Position numbers and translations under genes: made by a program | Shown here: positions 56,634 through 64,000 of the stretch, in pieces | Layout of the letters: the number at the start of each line of letters is the position of its first letter | Numbering within the stretch: the stretch's first letter is position 1 | Notes under the pieces: model-generated | What the model was told of the DNA's origin: nothing | Database searches by the model: none | The model's input: the letters and a program-made list of their open reading frames with translations, nothing else | Source of the DNA: Phycisphaerae bacterium | GTDB taxonomy: Bacteria; Planctomycetota; Phycisphaerae; Phycisphaerales; UBA1924 | Length of the DNA: 64,000 bases | Reading direction: 5' to 3' | NCBI GenBank assembly: GCA_014192545.1 | Contig: BJHL01000001.1 | Span: 606,380-670,379, forward strand

Positions 56634-58448
56634 TCAGCGCGGCGAAGTTCGCCAAGCGGTCGAGAGCAGTTCGCCAAAGTACTGGGCGAAACTGGTGGCT
56701 TGACACACGGGTGATGTGAGCAGCTTGTCGCGCAGCGTGGCGTGGTAAGTCGCGCGACGTGTGTCGTCATGTGCGAGTTGGGTCGCGATGCGCGTGAAGT
56801 CGCTCGCGTCTTTCGCGATGAACTCGGGGCAACCCGCGTGCGTGAGCAGCGAAACGCCCACGCGGCTTACGTGTTGGTCTCCCGCGCGCGAGATGATGGG
56901 CACGCCCATGAGCAGCGACTCGCAGATGGTCGTGGTGCCGACGTAGGGGTAGGTGTCGAGGGCGATATCAACGCGGCTGTAGAGATTGAGGTGATCGCGC
57001 GGGTTTGCGAGTCGGCCTACGAGCTCGATGCGATCGTGAGGGATGCTGCGCTGCGCGAATTCGGCGTGGACGGCGTTGCGCGCGGCGGGTTCGTCGAAGA
57101 GTGCGCCTTTGATGAGCATGCGCGAGTTGGGGACTTCACGCAAGACGGCCGACCACATGTCGTAGGTGGCGCGGGAGAACTTGCTGGTGGCGGAGAAGCT
57201 GCCGAAAGTAATGTGGTTGGTTGGCGTGCGCGTTGCAAGCGGTGGGATGTCGGGACCTGGGTCGAAGCAGACGAAGCAGCCGGGTGTTCGTAAGAGTGGT
57301 TCGGCGCAGTGGGCGTCGCTGGTGCCTGGTGGATCAGTCAGCGTGTCGACGATGCGGGCGTTGATGGTTTGCATCGCGGTGCCGGCGGGGTAGCCCAAGT
57401 AGCTGAGTTGCACGGGCGCGGGTTGCCAGCAGCAGGCGGCGATGCCCGAGCCGGTGGTGAAGCCGCCGCATTCGATGAGGATGTCGATGTTGTGATCGGC
57501 GATTTTTTGTGCGAGTGACTGCGCGGTCCAGGTGGGGACGTGGACGAAGGCGTCGCAGAGTGCGGCGAGTTCTTGGGTGATGGCGTCTTTGCGTGCGGAG
57601 ATGTGAACTGCCGTGACGTGGAAGCGGTCGCGCGGGAGATGCTTGAGCAGTGGTCGCAGGAAGAAGGCGCATGAATGCGAGCGGAAGTCGGCACTCATGA
57701 AGGCGATGCGAAGCGGACGGGTGGCGGCGAAATCGCGCACGCGAGTGAGGGGCTTGGCGCCGAGTGATTTTTGCACGGCGGTCACGTGCGAGGACCAGCG
57801 CTTGGTCCATGCGAGCTTGACGGTTGGGTCGATGATGTCGGCGTCGGTAGCGGAGGCGGCGAGCGGTGCGATGGGCGTGGTGTAGTGCAGCAGCGTGGTG
57901 ATGCGTTCGGTGAAGACCGGGTCGGCTTGATTGCCAGCGTTCATCGCGCCCATGGTGATGCGCAGTGAATCTTCGGGTTTGCCGATTTCAGCGAGGACGC
58001 CAGCATAATTGAGGGCGATGGTGGGTTCGGCTGGTTCGAGTGTGTACGCGCGGGTTGCAGGTTCGAGTGCGCCGGCTTTGTTGTCGCCCATCAGGTTGAC
58101 GGCGGCGAGGACGTTGAGGGCTTGCGCGGTCGGTGAGAGCTCGACAGCTTTGCGCGCGTGCGCAAGAGCTTCGGCGGGCTTGGTGAGTGCGCCGAAAATG
58201 TTCGCGGCCAGTTCGTGTCGACGGCCTTGCGTGGTTGCGTCGGCGTGTGGCTCGAGGGCGAGGGCACGCTGGGCGTGGAAGAGTGCGGCGTCGGGCCTTG
58301 CGGTGAAGAGCAGCGCGGCGGCCATCCACTCGTGGGCGAGAGCATCGTTGGGTTTGCTTCGCAGTTGCTGCAAGAGCAGCGGATGCGCGTCGGCGTATCG
58401 GCCTTGGGCCAGCAGGTTGTCGGCTTTGGTCATCGCCGGGGAGAGCAT
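56634..58448 (-). CDS. TPR protein with SPINDLY/O-GlcNAc-transferase-like GT41 domain
   Basis: A 604-residue protein. The first 190 residues contain TPR-like helical repeats (LLAQGRYADAHPLLLQQLRSKPNDALAHEWMAAALLF and two to three more). The C-terminal 400 residues match the GT41 group: RIAFMSADFRSHSCAFFLRPLLKHL, ILIECGGFTTGSG (about 330), PVQLSYLGYPAGTAMQTINA, DTYPYVGTTTICESLLMGVPII. It may add GlcNAc or fucose to Ser/Thr of proteins. ATG 58448 is used; a GTG at 58472 would couple it to the stop of the preceding gene. Confidence 0.87.
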   Translation of the reverse strand: MLSPAMTKADNLLAQGRYADAHPLLLQQLRSKPNDALAHEWMAAALLFTARPDAALFHAQRALALEPHADATTQGRRHELAANIFGALTKPAEALAHARKAVELSPTAQALNVLAAVNLMGDNKAGALEPATRAYTLEPAEPTIALNYAGVLAEIGKPEDSLRITMGAMNAGNQADPVFTERITTLLHYTTPIAPLAASATDADIIDPTVKLAWTKRWSSHVTAVQKSLGAKPLTRVRDFAATRPLRIAFMSADFRSHSCAFFLRPLLKHLPRDRFHVTAVHISARKDAITQELAALCDAFVHVPTWTAQSLAQKIADHNIDILIECGGFTTGSGIAACCWQPAPVQLSYLGYPAGTAMQTINARIVDTLTDPPGTSDAHCAEPLLRTPGCFVCFDPGPDIPPLATRTPTNHITFGSFSATSKFSRATYDMWSAVLREVPNSRMLIKGALFDEPAARNAVHAEFAQRSIPHDRIELVGRLANPRDHLNLYSRVDIALDTYPYVGTTTICESLLMGVPIISRAGDQHVSRVGVSLLTHAGCPEFIAKDASDFTRIATQLAHDDTRRATYHATLRDKLLTSPVCQATSFAQYFGELLSTAWRTSPR

Positions 58449-58465
58449 GGAGCTGAGCGTAGTCG

Positions 58466-58984
58466 CTAGCACTCGCGCGGAGCATCGCGAGGCAGTTCGC
58501 CGAGTTCTTCGAATTGGTAGCTGGTGATGAAGTCGGACATGTCCTGGCCGTTGATGACGCCATCTTGGTTGAAGTCGGCGCAGGGATCGCTGGAATCAAA
58601 CCACTCGATGAAGAGGCGAAAGTCTTCGTTGGTGAGCCAGTTGTCATCGTTGACGTCCGCGCGGAGGACGTCGCGAATGATGAGGTAGCGATGAGACCAC
58701 TCGCCGAAGTATGGGTTGGGACGGTTGGATTCGATCATCGCGGTGGCGACGCGGTCGAGGTCGTTGATGATGGGTTTGGGTGGGGTGGGTTGTGTGGTTG
58801 GTGTCGTGGAAGGCGAAGTCGATTTGGACTTTGCGTCAGACCGTGGTGGCTGTTGAGCGTTGCTTGAGTTGCTGGCGGTCGTTGGCGAAAGCTTGCCGCG
58901 ATGAACGACGGACTGCGTGTACAACACCGCGAAGCCGCAGAGGGCTGCGAGCAATATCGTGATGATGACCAGTGGGGTCCGCAT
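58466..58984 (-). CDS. Anchored small protein with canonical dockerin-type EF-hand
   Basis: A 172-residue protein with an N-terminal hydrophobic segment (TPLVIITILLAALCGFAVLY), a Ser/Thr/Pro-rich stalk (about 30-75) and a C-terminal domain containing DVNDDNWLTNEDF and CADFNQDGVINGQDMSDF, two classic calcium loops (D-x-N-x-D-G spacing). This is a normal dockerin-like pair, unlike the one-residue-longer loops at 30-38 kb. Its end overlaps the possible start of the SPINDLY gene, suggesting linked expression. Confidence 0.68.
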   Translation of the reverse strand: MRTPLVIITILLAALCGFAVLYTQSVVHRGKLSPTTASNSSNAQQPPRSDAKSKSTSPSTTPTTQPTPPKPIINDLDRVATAMIESNRPNPYFGEWSHRYLIIRDVLRADVNDDNWLTNEDFRLFIEWFDSSDPCADFNQDGVINGQDMSDFITSYQFEELGELPRDAPREC

Positions 58985-59334
58985 TGTGAGGATGGTTCGG
59001 TAAGGCGAGAGCAAAAGAAACACCGAAACAAGTTGAATGGTGGGATTCGATAAGAATTGGCGGCTGCTCGGATAGGGCCAATTGGATTATGTTTGGCGGC
59101 GGGACGACCGGCAGAGCGACAGGTTGGCCGTGGACGACGAACTTCCGAGGCGAGGCCTACCCTCCCCTCCCCAGCATTCCCGGGTGGATTCGGGTAAGCT
59201 GTGGCAATTCGCTGGTGTGCGTCTACTGGTGGCATCTGGCCTTGGTGGGCGTGCGTATGGCATTTTGATCGCTTAATGGGTTCGCTCGATGGGTTCGTTT
59301 GATTGATTGGTGATCCGGTGGAGGTTCTCGCAGT

Positions 59335-60177
59335 ATGGAAAAGCTCTTCTACACGCTCGAAGAAGCCGCCCAGCGGCTGGGTAAGTCGGCGGACGATGTT
59401 CGCACCATGGCCGCTCGTGGGCAGCTCAGCGAGTTCCGTGACCGCGATCGCCTGATGTTCAAGAAGGAGCAGGTTGATTTGCTGGCGGGCGGCGAAGACG
59501 ACAGCCTGCGGCTGGCGGACTCGGGCGAATTGGAGCCGGTTGGCCTTGCCAGCAGCGGCACCGCGCCGGGCATCAAGCCTGACAAGAAAGAAAGCACCGG
59601 CTCGGGCTTCAATCTGCTCGAGCTTGATGCGACCGATGAAGCGGACGCCAATGCGGTCACGCGCGTGGCGGCGGCCCCTAGCTCGCTGGTTGACCCGGGC
59701 GACGACAAGGGCAAGAGCGGCAGCGCGGGTCTGCTTGACCTGACGCGCGAAGCTGACGACACCAGCCTGGGTGCGGGCTTGCTCGAAGACGTGTACGGCA
59801 GCGAAACCGTTGCCAGCGCGACGGTTGCTGAAGAAGGCGGCTTGGGCGGTGCGGCCGCCGGCGGCGGCGGATCGCTCTTTGAAAGCCCCAGCAGCAGCAC
59901 GGGCGGCGACTTTGATGCGGCTCCGGCTGGCAATGTCATGGCTGGCCCGGTTGAAGTTTACGATGGCCCTGGTTCGGGCCTGGTTGGCGGCTTGGCGGTT
60001 GGCGCAATCGCGGCTCTCGCGGTGGCAGCTTTCACGCTGATTGCCGGCATGAACAGCACCACGGGTGGCGGGCTGGTGGCAACCATCGGCAACAGCATGT
60101 TCATCATCGTGGGCGTGTGTGCGTTGATTGCTCTGCTGGGTGCGGGGATTGGATGGTTCTTGGGTAAGAAGAGCTGA
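59335..60177 (+). CDS. MerR/excisionase-type DNA-binding domain on a membrane anchor
   Basis: A 280-residue protein. Residues 1-50 are a small winged-helix of the helix_turn_helix_17/excisionase kind: FYTLEEAAQRLGKSADDVRTMAARGQLSEFRDRDRLMFKKEQVD. A long acidic, low-complexity middle (about 52-200) follows, and two membrane helices end it (about 220-243 and 255-275), with FLGKKS as the tail. This layout is common in Phycisphaerae and could position DNA at the membrane or sense membrane state. The 350 bases upstream (58985-59334) hold no gene, only two copies of ATGGGTTCG(C/T)TYG. Confidence 0.7.
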   Translation: MEKLFYTLEEAAQRLGKSADDVRTMAARGQLSEFRDRDRLMFKKEQVDLLAGGEDDSLRLADSGELEPVGLASSGTAPGIKPDKKESTGSGFNLLELDATDEADANAVTRVAAAPSSLVDPGDDKGKSGSAGLLDLTREADDTSLGAGLLEDVYGSETVASATVAEEGGLGGAAAGGGGSLFESPSSSTGGDFDAAPAGNVMAGPVEVYDGPGSGLVGGLAVGAIAALAVAAFTLIAGMNSTTGGGLVATIGNSMFIIVGVCALIALLGAGIGWFLGKKS

Positions 60178-60201
60178 ACGCGGATCAAGCAAGTATCGAT
60201 G

Positions 60202-60233
60202 AAAACGACGCGAGTGATTCGCGTCGTTTTTTT
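60202..60233 (+). terminator. Terminator after the membrane-anchored HTH gene
   Basis: AAAACGACGCGA (60202-60213), loop GTGAT, TCGCGTCGTTTT (60219-60230), then TTT. Twelve perfect pairs. Confidence 0.92.
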
Positions 60234-60246
60234 CATTGGTCAGCGT

Positions 60247-60762
60247 TTACTCAACCACATCCTCGTCAACATCCGGGCGGAAATCGAGCAAGGGAGTGCC
60301 GAGTTCGCAATCTTCCATGTTCCAGAACCAAAGTGGCCGAAGGCCTCGAAAACAGACCCGCAACCACACATGGCCCGCGATCACATGCTTGAGTTCGAGG
60401 CCGACGCACGCGTCCAGCAACGTGCCGGGATCCCAGACATCATCGTTCTTCCCATAGAAAGTTGTCGTGAATCTCTCGGCTGCGCGGGTGCCGGTTAGTG
60501 CATCCGGACGCTCGCGCCGCCAGTTCCAGCACACGCGATCAAACTGCATGTCGATGTGCAAGAGTGACTGCGAGAGCAGAAACGTGACTGAGGACTCACT
60601 CCAACGCCAGTCGAGAAGTCTGCCGCCCGACAGCTCTCGGCTTTGGGCATACGAACGTCGCTGTCGATCTGACTGCATAGCCCGTGCGATGCATTCTTCG
60701 GGAGACGGCGATGCGAACGAAAACTCGCTCAACTTTCCAAAACGCTTGTCAATATGACGCAT
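60247..60762 (-). CDS. Uncharacterised cytosolic protein with atypical composition
   Basis: A 171-residue protein starting MRHIDKRFGKLSEF. A TTG six codons upstream is possible. It is Trp/Arg-rich (LLDWRWSESSV, VCWNWRRERPD, RPLWFWNMED), has no signal or membrane helix and ends in an acidic tail (DFRPDVDEDVVE). Composition and codon use differ from its neighbours. The style is like small immunity-type proteins, but no toxin gene is adjacent, so this is only a guess. Confidence 0.55.
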   Translation of the reverse strand: MRHIDKRFGKLSEFSFASPSPEECIARAMQSDRQRRSYAQSRELSGGRLLDWRWSESSVTFLLSQSLLHIDMQFDRVCWNWRRERPDALTGTRAAERFTTTFYGKNDDVWDPGTLLDACVGLELKHVIAGHVWLRVCFRGLRPLWFWNMEDCELGTPLLDFRPDVDEDVVE

Positions 60763-60947
60763 CAAGATACGTGCGGCCAATCAATAGCCTTGTCGGTCGT
60801 TGTGACAAGGTCTGCCGCTTGAGTTGATGGTAGTCTGACAACTGTCCCCAATCGCATCTTCATGCCGGCTTCGCCGCCCCGGCTGCAAGAACCATTGGCT
60901 ATCCGCGCGTCTAGCCGATTCGTCGCACTCGACACGAGTTGCACAGG

Positions 60948-60969
60948 TTGTACACGCTTCTTCCCCACA
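60948..60969. promoter_or_regulatory. DnaA-box-like sites upstream of dnaN
   Basis: TTGTACACG (60948-60956) and TTCCCCACA (60961-60969), each 7/9 to TTATCCACA, in the 255-base gap before dnaN. TTGTACACG also occurs at 29551. These could be DnaA sites regulating dnaN or chance matches. Confidence 0.3.
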
Positions 60970-61038
60970 CGAAATCCTATGAATTCCGGCGGCCTTTTGC
61001 GACCCGCCGCGATTTTCCCGCGTCTACTATCGCAGACT

Positions 61039-62217
61039 ATGAAGGTTATCTGCGATCGCGCCGCTCTGATGGACGCCATCAATCTGGTTTCTTCCGCCGT
61101 TGCAAGCCGCAGCCCTAAGCCGCAGCTTGGGTGTATTCGCCTGACTGCAAGCAAGGCCAATGGTGCGGGCGATCTCACGCTGTCGGGCACGGACGCGGAG
61201 ATTGCGCTCAAGCTGACGCTGACGCAGGTGGATGTGCAGAAGCCGGGTGAGGCGCTGATTCCGGCGGACAAGCTCAAGAGCATCGTTGCGGCGGAAGAGG
61301 GCGAGCCCACGCTGACGATTGAAGTTGACGATGACATTTGCCACATCAAGGGTGCCGACGCGCACTTCAAGGTGTTTGGCTATCCGGCCAATGACTTCCC
61401 GCCGATTCCTGATTTTGCGGGCGTGGTTGCGGGCAACATGGGTGAACCCAAAGCCAAAGCCGTGATGACCCACCCCGCAGGCTCGCTCGCGCAGCTTGTG
61501 GCGCGGACCAGCTTCGCGGTTGCGCGCGAGAACTCGCGATATGCGATCAACGGCGTGCTGATGAAGCGCGACGGCAAGCGATTGGAGATGGTTGCGACCG
61601 ATGGTCGGCGCCTTGCGCTGGCTCGCGCGGCACTCTCTGGCGGCGATAAAGATGCGAAGGCTGTTTCGTGCATTATTCCGACGAAGGCGCTGGGTGTGTT
61701 GCAGCGGCTGATTGCAAGCCATGACGAGCCGGTGCAGATTGCGGTGACGGATGCGCAGATTCTGTTCAGCTTCGGCACTGCTGGCAGCCCGGGGCGTGCG
61801 GTGCTGGTGAGCAACCTGGTCGAGGGTTCGTTCCCTCCGTACGAAGACGTGTTGCCCAAGGACAGCGATAAGAAAGTGACGTTTGATCGCGACGTGATCG
61901 CCAGCGCGGTGCGGCGTGCGGCCTTGCTGACGAACGAAGAAAGCCGAGGCGTGCGGCTGGCGTTCAAGAGCAAGGGCAAGACGCTCGAGCTTTCGAGCCG
62001 GGCCGCGGAAGTGGGCGAAGCCAACATTCGCGTGGACGTGACGGCGTACGAAGGCGATGATCTGGAAATCGGCTTCAATCCGCAGTTCATCGTCGACGCG
62101 ATGAAGGTGATTCAAGATCCGGAAGTGATCATGGAGCTGAAGGCTCCCAACAAGCCCGGCCTCATCAAGAGCGGGACGGATTTCTTGTATGTGGTGATGC
62201 CGGTGAGCTTGACCTGA
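61039..62217 (+). CDS. dnaN: DNA polymerase III beta subunit (sliding clamp)
   Basis: A 392-residue sliding clamp starting MKVICDRAALMDAINLVSSAVAS. The three clamp domains are in order: SPKPQLGCIRLTASKAN, AKVFGYPANDFPPIPDF, then the second domain with the RTSFAVARENSRYAINGVLM signature (about 155-174) and ATDGRRLA. The third ends YVVMPVSLT. It lies about 12.5 kb from dnaA, not next to it. The stop codon is part of an 11-base repeat array. Confidence 0.96.
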   Translation: MKVICDRAALMDAINLVSSAVASRSPKPQLGCIRLTASKANGAGDLTLSGTDAEIALKLTLTQVDVQKPGEALIPADKLKSIVAAEEGEPTLTIEVDDDICHIKGADAHFKVFGYPANDFPPIPDFAGVVAGNMGEPKAKAVMTHPAGSLAQLVARTSFAVARENSRYAINGVLMKRDGKRLEMVATDGRRLALARAALSGGDKDAKAVSCIIPTKALGVLQRLIASHDEPVQIAVTDAQILFSFGTAGSPGRAVLVSNLVEGSFPPYEDVLPKDSDKKVTFDRDVIASAVRRAALLTNEESRGVRLAFKSKGKTLELSSRAAEVGEANIRVDVTAYEGDDLEIGFNPQFIVDAMKVIQDPEVIMELKAPNKPGLIKSGTDFLYVVMPVSLT

Positions 62218-62249
62218 GCTCGACCTCAGCTTGACCCGAGCTTGATCTG
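62206..62249. repeat. Four-copy 11-base array overlapping the dnaN stop codon
   Basis: AGCTTGACCTG, AGCTCGACCTC, AGCTTGACCCG, AGCTTGATCTG. The TGA of dnaN is within the first copy. Confidence 0.85.
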
Positions 62250-62270
62250 ATCACACGAACGACCAAACAG

Positions 62271-62303
62271 ACGCCCCATCGCGTGCGTGACGGGGCGTTT
62301 TTC
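62271..62303 (+). terminator. Terminator after dnaN
   Basis: ACGCCCC (62271-62277) pairs with GGGGCGT (62292-62298) across a 14-base loop; TTTTCTTT follows. Confidence 0.75.
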
Positions 62304-62365
62304 TTTGGGCTATGCGGGTTGTTGCGGCCATCGGTGGTCTAGCGATGGTCTGACTACGGTCACTC

Positions 62366-63520
62366 ATGGCCCGAGTAGAAAAAGAGAGTGCGACCAAGGT
62401 TCGATTGCAACGCGTGTTGGCTGACGCTGGCATCGCCGCTCGGCGCGTGTGTGAGCGGCTGATTGCCGACGGGCGGGTGGTGGTCAACGGGCACAAGATG
62501 ACGGAGCTGCCCATCTTTGTTGATCCGGCGGTTGATCGCATCACGGTGGATGGCAAGCTGATTCCGCCGCCGCAGGAGAAGGTGTACATCATGCTGCACA
62601 AGCCGGCGCGGACGATTGTTGCGACGGCGGATGAGCCTGGGCTTGAGCGGCGGACGGCGATGCATCTGGTGGACCATCCGGCGCGGGCGTGGCTGTTTCC
62701 GGTGGGGCGGCTTGATTATGACACGACGGGGCTGTTGCTGCTGACCAACGATGGCGAGTTTGCGAACTTTGTGACGCATCCGAGCAAGGGCGTGACCAAG
62801 GTGTATCACGCGTGGGTGAAGGGGCATGTGAACGAAGAGACGCTGGCGAAGATTCGTCGGCAGAGCAAGCTGGTGGCGAAGGCTGCGATTGCGGAGAAGC
62901 GCAAGAACGCAAGGCAGGCGATGGGCTCGTGGGCGGCGAGTGAGTTGCCTGCGGGTAAGAAGAAGATGCCCATTACGCCAATTGACGCGCGCGTGTTGCG
63001 GATTGATGATGGCAAGACGGTGCTGGAAGTGGAGCTGATTGACAATCGCGCGCCGCTGCGCGATGTGTTGCTGGCGGCGGGGCTGGATGTGCGCAAGCTG
63101 GTGCGCGTGCGCATTGGCCAACTTGAGATGAAGACGCTGCAGCCTGGCGCGTGGCGCGAATTGCAGCCCAAGGAAGTGCGCGCGATGATGCGGCCCGACT
63201 GGCACAAACGGGGCGAGAAGGGCAAAATCAGCGGAAAATCGGCTGGCAAGGGCGGATTTGGCAAGGAAAGTGGACGCGGCGGGGGAAAAACGCCGAATGC
63301 TCCAGCAGCTTCGGCGGCTGTGGAACAGGCGACGCAGCGCGCACTGGCATTGCTTGCCGGGCGCGGCACCAGCGGGCAGGATGCCACCAGCACAACTGCA
63401 ACCAGCGTGATGGGTAAGAACAAGCGAGCGGCGGGGAACGAAGCGGCACGGCTGAAGGCAGCCAGTGAGTCGCAGAACGAACCGACGCGGCGCAAGCCTC
63501 GCACGCTGATGCCTGATTGA
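62366..63520 (+). CDS. rRNA pseudouridine synthase, RsuA/RluB family
   Basis: A 384-residue enzyme. An S4 RNA-binding domain is at about 10-60 (RLQRVLADAGIAARRVCERLIADGRVVVNG), and the catalytic domain has the family's active-site motif FPVGRLDYDTTGLLLLTNDG with the nucleophile Asp117. It ends near 235; the remaining 150 residues are basic and Gly/Ala/Thr-rich (KGKISGKSAGKGGFGKES...) with no fold, an extension common in this phylum. It would isomerise a uridine in 23S or 16S rRNA. Confidence 0.9.
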   Translation: MARVEKESATKVRLQRVLADAGIAARRVCERLIADGRVVVNGHKMTELPIFVDPAVDRITVDGKLIPPPQEKVYIMLHKPARTIVATADEPGLERRTAMHLVDHPARAWLFPVGRLDYDTTGLLLLTNDGEFANFVTHPSKGVTKVYHAWVKGHVNEETLAKIRRQSKLVAKAAIAEKRKNARQAMGSWAASELPAGKKKMPITPIDARVLRIDDGKTVLEVELIDNRAPLRDVLLAAGLDVRKLVRVRIGQLEMKTLQPGAWRELQPKEVRAMMRPDWHKRGEKGKISGKSAGKGGFGKESGRGGGKTPNAPAASAAVEQATQRALALLAGRGTSGQDATSTTATSVMGKNKRAAGNEAARLKAASESQNEPTRRKPRTLMPD

Positions 63521-63590
63521 TGCCGGATTGAAGCGAAGCGGTTGCAAAGTGCGAACCACGCGAGTGACGCGCCAGTACGAGTGATTGACG

Positions 63591-64000
63591 ATGGCAAAAG
63601 ACTCTCCCACTACTTCTGGTTTGCCGCATGCGGATGAAATTCCACTGCCCAAGTGGGCGCCCAAGTGGATGCCGCGGACGCGCGTACTGATGCGGCTGGT
63701 GGGCAGCAACTATCGCCAGAGTCAAATTACACGGATGGCGGCGGCGTTGAGTTTTCGCACGATTTTTGCGATTATTCCGGTGCTGGTCATCGGCCTGGTG
63801 GTGCTGCACCGGTTTGTGAACGAGCAGCAGGTGCGCGATGTGGTGACCAGCGTGCTGGAATACGCGGGGCTGGCAAACATTGTGGTGGAGAAGGTTGAGC
63901 CTTCAAAACAAGCTGCGGCTGTGGTGCCGGGAATCAATATTTTTGCGTTTGGTGGGGCCGCGCCCAGTGCCGAGGTTGTGCAACAGACCGCGCAAGCCGC
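63591..64000 (+). CDS. YihY/BrkB-family membrane protein, 5' fragment
   Basis: The first 136 residues of a gene running off the window. MAKDSPTTSGLPHADEIPLPK leads to a region with SQITRMAAALSFRTIFAIIPVLVIGLVVL, the N-terminal motif and first helix of the YihY/BrkB (UPF0761) family, once wrongly called ribonuclease BN. It is a polytopic inner-membrane protein of unclear function. The frame is too truncated to have been closed by a stop, but codon use and the motif are convincing. Confidence 0.8.
   Translation, partial: MAKDSPTTSGLPHADEIPLPKWAPKWMPRTRVLMRLVGSNYRQSQITRMAAALSFRTIFAIIPVLVIGLVVLHRFVNEQQVRDVVTSVLEYAGLANIVVEKVEPSKQAAAVVPGINIFAFGGAAPSAEVVQQTAQA

Noticed and set aside
1-64000. tRNA, rRNA or other structural RNA genes
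   Set aside because: No cloverleaf with a TTCGANTC-type arm or rRNA core sequence was seen when reading the gaps, but no covariance search was possible.
1-64000. Insertion sequences or prophage
   Set aside because: No transposase, integrase or phage structural gene; the S74 domain alone, with a signal peptide, is not enough.

Overview
The window looks like chromosomal DNA of a GC-rich Gram-negative planctomycete, most likely class Phycisphaerae. The clearest lineage signal is a set of five secreted proteins ending in Cys-bounded, dockerin-like motifs (core DFNNNGVFPEDQD followed by VVDFFNVLAGG). A TatC with an enlarged periplasmic loop, a solitary sucC and a dnaN far from dnaA fit this. The assignment rests on remembered family features, not on a search.

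Layout. 0-8.5 kb: glycosyltransferase end, 2-hydroxyacid dehydrogenase, TlpA-like thioredoxin, beta-barrel-like protein, membrane-fused spermidine-synthase-like protein, NhaA, copper-binding-type lipoprotein. 8.6-12.3 kb: a TetR-controlled ABC permease/ATPase/HlyD exporter with its operator inside the promoter spacer. 12.5-19.3 kb: STAS protein, alcohol-dehydrogenase-like protein, PgeF, amidase, sucC, HicB-like protein, two acetyltransferases. 19.3-22.3 kb: glycosylation-type genes on the minus strand (GT2, small membrane protein, STELLO family) and a PilZ protein. 22.4-28.5 kb: lipoprotein, PhoH, PgpH-type c-di-AMP phosphodiesterase, pseudopilin, and a tRNA-dihydrouridine synthase with a repeat-bounded insertion. 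28.8-40.6 kb: secreted proteins (serine hydrolase, subtilase, two of unknown function, one with an S74 chaperone domain) plus a ferredoxin. 40.9-46.6 kb: class IV aminotransferase, VTT membrane protein, metallo-beta-lactamase, and a lower-GC pair with one frameshifted gene. 46.7-64 kb: dnaA, candidate oriC, mutM, tadA-tatC, sigma/anti-sigma-like/PDZ genes, MoxR, SPINDLY-type transferase, dnaN, pseudouridine synthase and the start of a YihY-type protein.

Two features cut across the genes. First, strand composition flips between about 28.2 and 29.2 kb: the + strand is C-rich to the left and G-rich to the right, whichever way genes point. That is the signature of a replication origin, yet the DnaA boxes and DnaA-trio-like element sit 20 kb away beside dnaA. 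Second, short tandem arrays with periods of 7, 8, 9 or 11 bases recur at more than a dozen places, mostly at gene ends, but also inside the STELLO, dihydrouridine synthase and tadA reading frames and across the dnaN stop codon. Two palindrome families mark four intergenic regions between converging genes.

No rRNA, tRNA, CRISPR array, insertion sequence or prophage was recognised by eye. Coordinates of starts were chosen by ribosome-binding sites, overlaps and family N-termini where possible.
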